This document shows positions 60,093-64,000 of a stretch of 64,000 bases of DNA, one piece after another. Each line of letters starts with the position of its first letter. Position 1 is the stretch's first letter. Location of the stretch: positions 24,931,936 to 24,995,935 of the forward strand of contig CAIIXF020000006.1 of NCBI GenBank assembly GCA_903813345.2, written 5' to 3'. Made by a program: the position numbers and the translations under genes. The notes beneath the pieces are model-generated. The model made no database searches. It was not told the DNA's origin and was given only the letters and a program-made list of their open reading frames with translations. The stretch is from Owenia fusiformis (Eukaryota > Annelida > Polychaeta > Sabellida > Oweniidae).

Positions 60093-61699
60093 TTACAAAT
60101 CCCTTGGTGTACAGATTACTTCATATGGAACAGTATCAAGACTAAGTGAATATACTCCTTCCATATTAGGAGTCGCACCATCGGGAATAGTGAGTTCACA
60201 CCTCTGCAGTATACGAGTAAGAAGCAAAAATATTTGAATTTTTGCTATCAACTCTCCCAAGCATCGACGTCGTCCAAGACCAAATGCAACAACTTTTTCA
60301 GCAAGATCTTGAATGATTTCACCATCTTGATCAAGAAATCTCTCCGGTCGGAAGTTTTCAGGGTCACCCCATGTGGCCTCATCATGGTGAAGGGCCCATA
60401 GGTTGATGAAGGTGAGAGTCTTGGCAGGAATTGTGTAACCATTCAGTGTTGTCTCCCATGTATTAGCATGAGGCAGTGCCATGGGAGTTAAAGAGGATTT
60501 GCGATTGATTTCCAAAATACAAGCTTCTGTATATTTCATATTCGTTTTGTCCCACCAATGACAGCTGAAATCTCTGCATGTACTTTACTCTGTATCTTTG
60601 TATAAAAAGCCATGTAGAGGACAGCCCAATGCATGAATGAAGACACTGCTCCAATTAACTCTATTGTCAGACAGAGAATGAACTGCTCATCTAAATATTC
60701 CATATTTTCTGTTCCTCTTACATCACGACTTGCTTTAATAAGTGCATCAGTGATATCTCTTAGATCATCTTGATTGTATGTTGAGACATGTTCCTTGTGC
60801 TTCCGTGTATGAAGTTTCATATTCGCATCCATAATCTGAATAAACTCATGTAATTTTCTTTTGGTGAAAATCTTTGTCCACGGCATGAGGTCAGCTATAT
60901 TGCCACCACTTGCTTGTAAAGCATTAAACTTTCTATTCCTTTCGATTATGCCTTTGAAATCTTGATCTTCTTTACTTGCTATAGATTCACCAAAAACAAG
61001 TGTAAAGATAATACTTCCTACACACATCTTTATGGGAATCCTAGGATCAATTGGTTGTCCATTGGTAGATAGTAGTTCTTTGATAAGAGTGTCACATTCA
61101 TCTAGGATGTTGGCATCTATTGGACGCTTCTTATCATTGACCAAAAGTCTAGCTGCGTTAACCATAATCTTTCTCAATAGTTTCCATCTTGCATCAAAGT
61201 GGGGTGAAAAAGCAACACCTTTTCCTTTGTTGATGTATTGAAATGATTGAAAATCAGGACGTCCTGCAAAATCATCGCCACATTTGAGCAAAGCTTCAAA
61301 CACAGTTTCATAACCACTCAATACAATAGTTGGACGACTTCCAAAATGAATCATATAAATATCTCCATATTTTCTTGCAAAAGCTGTCATAGTTTTGTGT
61401 GGATGTTTTCCAAGCTGGTGTAGGTTCCCGATGATTGGTAGGCCCATGGGTCCAGGGGGTAGGGTCCTTGCCCAAAGGAAATATGTCACCACACGCATTA
61501 AAATTGCAGTCCCTATGAAGATAGCTAGGCAGACCCTCACCTCAGATAGTTCAATCCCGTATAGATCCATATTGACCTGAAATACATAGTCATAAAATAA
61601 GAAGTATGTCACCACACGCATCAGAATGACAGTCCCTATATTAATGACCAAGAAGACCCTCGCCTCATATGGTTCAATCCCAAATAGATTCATCTCAAC
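60093..61699 (-). pseudogene. Cytochrome P450, clan 2 (CYP1/CYP2-like), broken by an out-of-frame deletion
   Basis: From the acceptor at 61700 the exon encodes a membrane anchor, the proline-rich hinge TLPPGPMGLPIIGNL, the substrate-recognition and C-helix region ARWKLLRKIMVNAARLL, then stops at 60536 after AVIGGTKRI. The rest continues in another frame (60539-60093): YTEACILEINR (ExxR), NFRPERFLD and the heme loop FGLGRRRCLGE, ending with a normal stop. Family members have roughly ten to fifteen residues between the VIG and YTEA motifs; here that stretch is shortened and frame-changed, so a small deletion is inferred. The I-helix reads IGAVSSFMHW, without the usual acid-Thr pair. A non-coding first exon with a GTAAGT donor (61889-61884) precedes it, so it is not a processed copy. 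Without the break it would be ~495 residues. P450s are ER monooxygenases; the substrate is unknown. Confidence 0.85.
61460..61699 (-). repeat. Tandem duplication of splice acceptor plus P450 membrane-anchor start
   Basis: Two ~123-bp copies. Each has an acceptor (GTTTTAG ending at 61700; GTATTTCAG ending at 61577) followed by GT(C/T)(A/G)A(T/G)ATG, then MNLFGIEPYEARVFL or MDLYGIELSEVRVCL, then ILMRVVTYFL. Only the inner copy runs into the proline hinge. Using the outer acceptor would give a protein with two anchor helices; using the inner gives a normal one. Confidence 0.75.
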
Positions 61700-61889
61700 C
61701 TAAAACAACTGTTAAAGATGGCAAGATATAAACAAGTGGTTGTATACTCTACAGAGAGGCCCCCTACAGGTTATGCAAAATAAGAAACACAATAGCTTAA
61801 CAAACATCAAATAAACTTCCTTTCTTTACCCAATATCTTCAAATTTGCTCTCTAGATTATAATTTTACTTTTGATATTCATCAACTTAC

Positions 61890-62000
61890 GTTATATGGTC
61901 GCGATGAAGAAATTATTGTCGGTCTCTTGAGTAAATGCTTCACCAGTGCAGCAATATCTGTACGATTTACATACGTGACAGTTTTCACATTCAGTTTTTT
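61890..62000 (-). promoter_or_regulatory. Non-coding first exon of the P450 gene
   Basis: On minus, ATCGCGACCATATAAC precedes a consensus GTAAGT donor (61889-61884), giving a ~190-bp intron to the acceptor at 61700. The 5' limit is not visible. Confidence 0.4.
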
Positions 62001-63039
62001 ACTGCATGTTATTATGCACTAGAGGTTTATGAAATAGAAGGTCACAGTAAACAGGGGTTTTTAGGATCAAAACATTTGCCGTTAATAAAAAAGATATATT
62101 ATGGGTATTATAACCTTTTATAGCTATCTTTATGAAATACATTCCTGTGATATTGACTTTGGAAACTGAAAACATGAATGTTTCATATTAGCAGTTCATG
62201 TTTTGATACACATTTTTATTGCTATTATTTGTTTATAGCTATCAGATGTTTTATGGGTGTTTCAAACACTCCGACCCAGAAATCAACACATGATGCAAAT
62301 TACTAAGAACTTAAAATGTATGGATAAACTATCAATTTCAGCATTAAGAAGTGTAAATTCAGTTCAAAGCTTCTATAAAGGCTAGGAAGTCCCGCTTATA
62401 GATTTTTAAGATCCACCACTTTTCAAGAGGAATATCAGCTAAAATAATGTTCATCCAGGGGTTTCTTGGGAGATAATAAAAATATATATAGTCTTGATGA
62501 AATATCCAAACTTAAATATATTTTGACACTGGTCCATGAATGTTGAATGGCCCCTCTGCACTAATTGTTGCACCTTTAAGTCTATGGCAATGCATTAGAA
62601 ATGAGCATTTTGCTATAATTTGCAATACAATTTTTTATCAGCAAAACAGCAATATGTTGCAAATGGAATGAATTTGTGATTCAATACTTTTTCCATTTGT
62701 TGATCAAATTTTTAAAGCTAGAAAACAAAATTCTCAAGAATTTAACATGGAGTAAACAAAAATCAAAAATATGCAAATGAGGGAATAAGTATGTTTTTTT
62801 GCTGTTACACTTTATATGCTTAAAGGTATGGGGGTGTACATGTATGTACTACAAGGGACCATCTCAAAGGTAAAGCTTTTTATAAGTATTACTAGAAAGT
62901 CTTAATCACTATCAGTTCGCCATATCCATACCCATCCTTTATCTGGATAGTTGTATATGATATCTAAGTAATTAATGCTTGACTTTTTCAAATATTAAAC
63001 TTACTCACTACATTTCAATGAGCAACATCCATCTTTTTC
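62001..63039. other. Intergenic or intronic spacer
   Basis: AT-rich, with no supported exon. At 62914-62942, AGTTCGCCATATCCATACCCATCCTTTAT matches the terminus of the foldback element at 24819-25557; its partner end was not found. Confidence 0.4.
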
Positions 63040-63260
63040 AGGCACTAATCGGCTTCTGGGAATTAGTTCGCCGCACCACTGCTCCATTAAGGATACATAT
63101 CTCCAACATCAACAGGTATAAGGGCAATCACGAACTCAGCCCCCTTTTGGACAAGGTGTTGCAAATTCAACCAGCTAACATCCTTAATCTCCAACTGTCA
63201 CACCTCCTTAATGGAGCGTTGGAATGGTGAACTAATACCCAGTAGCCGATAAGTGCCTGT
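63040..63260. repeat. Imperfect inverted repeat, ~220 bp
   Basis: CAGGCACTAATCGGCTTCTGG and TGCTCCATTAAGGA on the left pair with TCCTTAATGGAGC and CCAGTAGCCGATAAGTGCCTG on the right. The 62979-63230 ORF crosses it and has no recognisable domain. The following GAAGATCGACTTTG...CATCGAAACGTAG resembles the CGAAACG tails of Penelope-like or other retroelements, a weak similarity. Confidence 0.5.
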
Positions 63261-63537
63261 AGAAGATCGACTTTGTTCATCGAAACGTAGCGAGTAAGTT
63301 AAATATTTGGATAAATCGAGCATAAATTACTTAGATATCACCCACTGAAATATTTTCAGACGGAAAAATTGAATAGATTATGCCATGTTAAATTCTCATC
63401 GGAATTTTGTTTTCTAGCTTTAGAAATTAAATCAACAGAAGAAAAAATTACTGAATCACAAATACATTTGGGACAGAGGCATTCTCTTTGCAACCAATAT
63501 TGCTGTTTTGTGGATAAATATGTTTTATTACAAATTA

Positions 63538-64000
63538 CAGTAGAACCTGTACATCTGAACACCTGGCTAATCCAAACACCTCCCAATCTGAACACTTTTT
63601 TTCGGTCCCATTTTTTCCTCCCATTGACTCCCATGTTAAAAATAACTTGAAATGTGAACACCTCTCAATTTGAACAGTGAACATTCATTTTGGAAAAATT
63701 AACCTGTCTCATCTGAACACCTTTCATTAAAATTCACATGTTTCATACAAAATTGCTCAAATATTGTTATGATATCAAAACTTTTTGAAAAAAACTTGAA
63801 TGGTCTTGATTAAAATAGGGCTTTCCAGCATGACTAGATTCATTTGAATCGAATTTTCAAATTTCTGAAATGCCATAAAGCTATGTGGTCAAATGAACTA
63901 TAAATATGTACCAAGAATGTGTTCACATTTCTTCAGAATCCGGAATCTCGTGAATTCAAAAACCTCGAAATGTGAACACCTCCTAATCTGAACGCTTAAA
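63538..64000. mobile_element. pogo/Tigger-like element, left end, runs off the window
   Basis: After TA (63536-63537) it begins CAGTAGAACCTGTACATCTGAACACC and carries repeated CTGAACACCT and TGTGAACACCTC motifs through to 64000. The right terminus is not present in the window. Confidence 0.55.

Noticed and set aside
60536-60560. A tiny intron explaining the P450 frame change
   Set aside because: The two frames overlap by bases, leaving no room for GT...AG sequence. Residues expected between the motifs are missing, so a deletion fits better.

Overview
The window looks like AT-rich animal nuclear DNA, with GT-AG spliceosomal introns, genes spread over 5-25 kb, and many small inverted-repeat transposons. 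The gene set comprises a motile-cilia dynein assembly/tether protein, VHL, a UDP-glucuronosyltransferase, a clan-2 P450 and a beta-lactamase-fold serine hydrolase. That set, with the repeat style, suggests an aquatic invertebrate, most likely a mollusc or other lophotrochozoan. The taxon is inference; no single feature proves it.

Layout. 1-5.3 kb: repeats only. These are a 1.3 kb element with minisatellite-like inverted ends and an exact 9-bp target duplication, a 24-bp minisatellite, a TA-flanked MITE, and two adjoining palindromic elements that share a TTAA. 5.3-28.1 kb (+): DNAI7 (CASC1/LAS1 family), about 17 exons, reconstructed with consistent reading phase from a split start (ATG, then a donor) to the stop at 27172. 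Its 4.3 kb intron 12 contains an intact, intronless UGT gene on the same strand (19038-20606). 28.1-32.7 kb: no gene seen. 32.7-47.4 kb (-): a zinc-type (MDR) alcohol-dehydrogenase-like gene with six coding exons and a non-coding first exon. 45.9-48.1 kb: two MULE-like foldback elements and a hAT-like MITE next to the head-to-head promoter region. 48.2-52.3 kb (+): a VHL orthologue, with a relic mariner element upstream. 52.4-59.7 kb (+): the 5' part of a beta-lactamase-family serine hydrolase. One of its introns carries a ~3.3 kb palindrome built of ~180-bp subrepeats. 60.1-62 kb (-): a CYP1/CYP2-like P450 broken by an out-of-frame deletion and with a duplicated membrane-anchor exon start. 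It lies either in an intron of the hydrolase gene or just after a truncated copy. 62-64 kb: repeats.

The genes do not form a pathway. UGT and P450 are both detoxification-type enzymes, but they sit in unrelated host genes. The most unusual content is the variety of terminal-inverted-repeat elements with readable target duplications (TA, TTAA, 5, 8 and 9 bp). Next come the VHL frameshift at an A7 run, the ADH-like protein without the usual zinc ligands, the P450 exon duplication, and a fossil piece of one hydrolase exon just before another exon. I found no CRISPR array, operon or clear tRNA.
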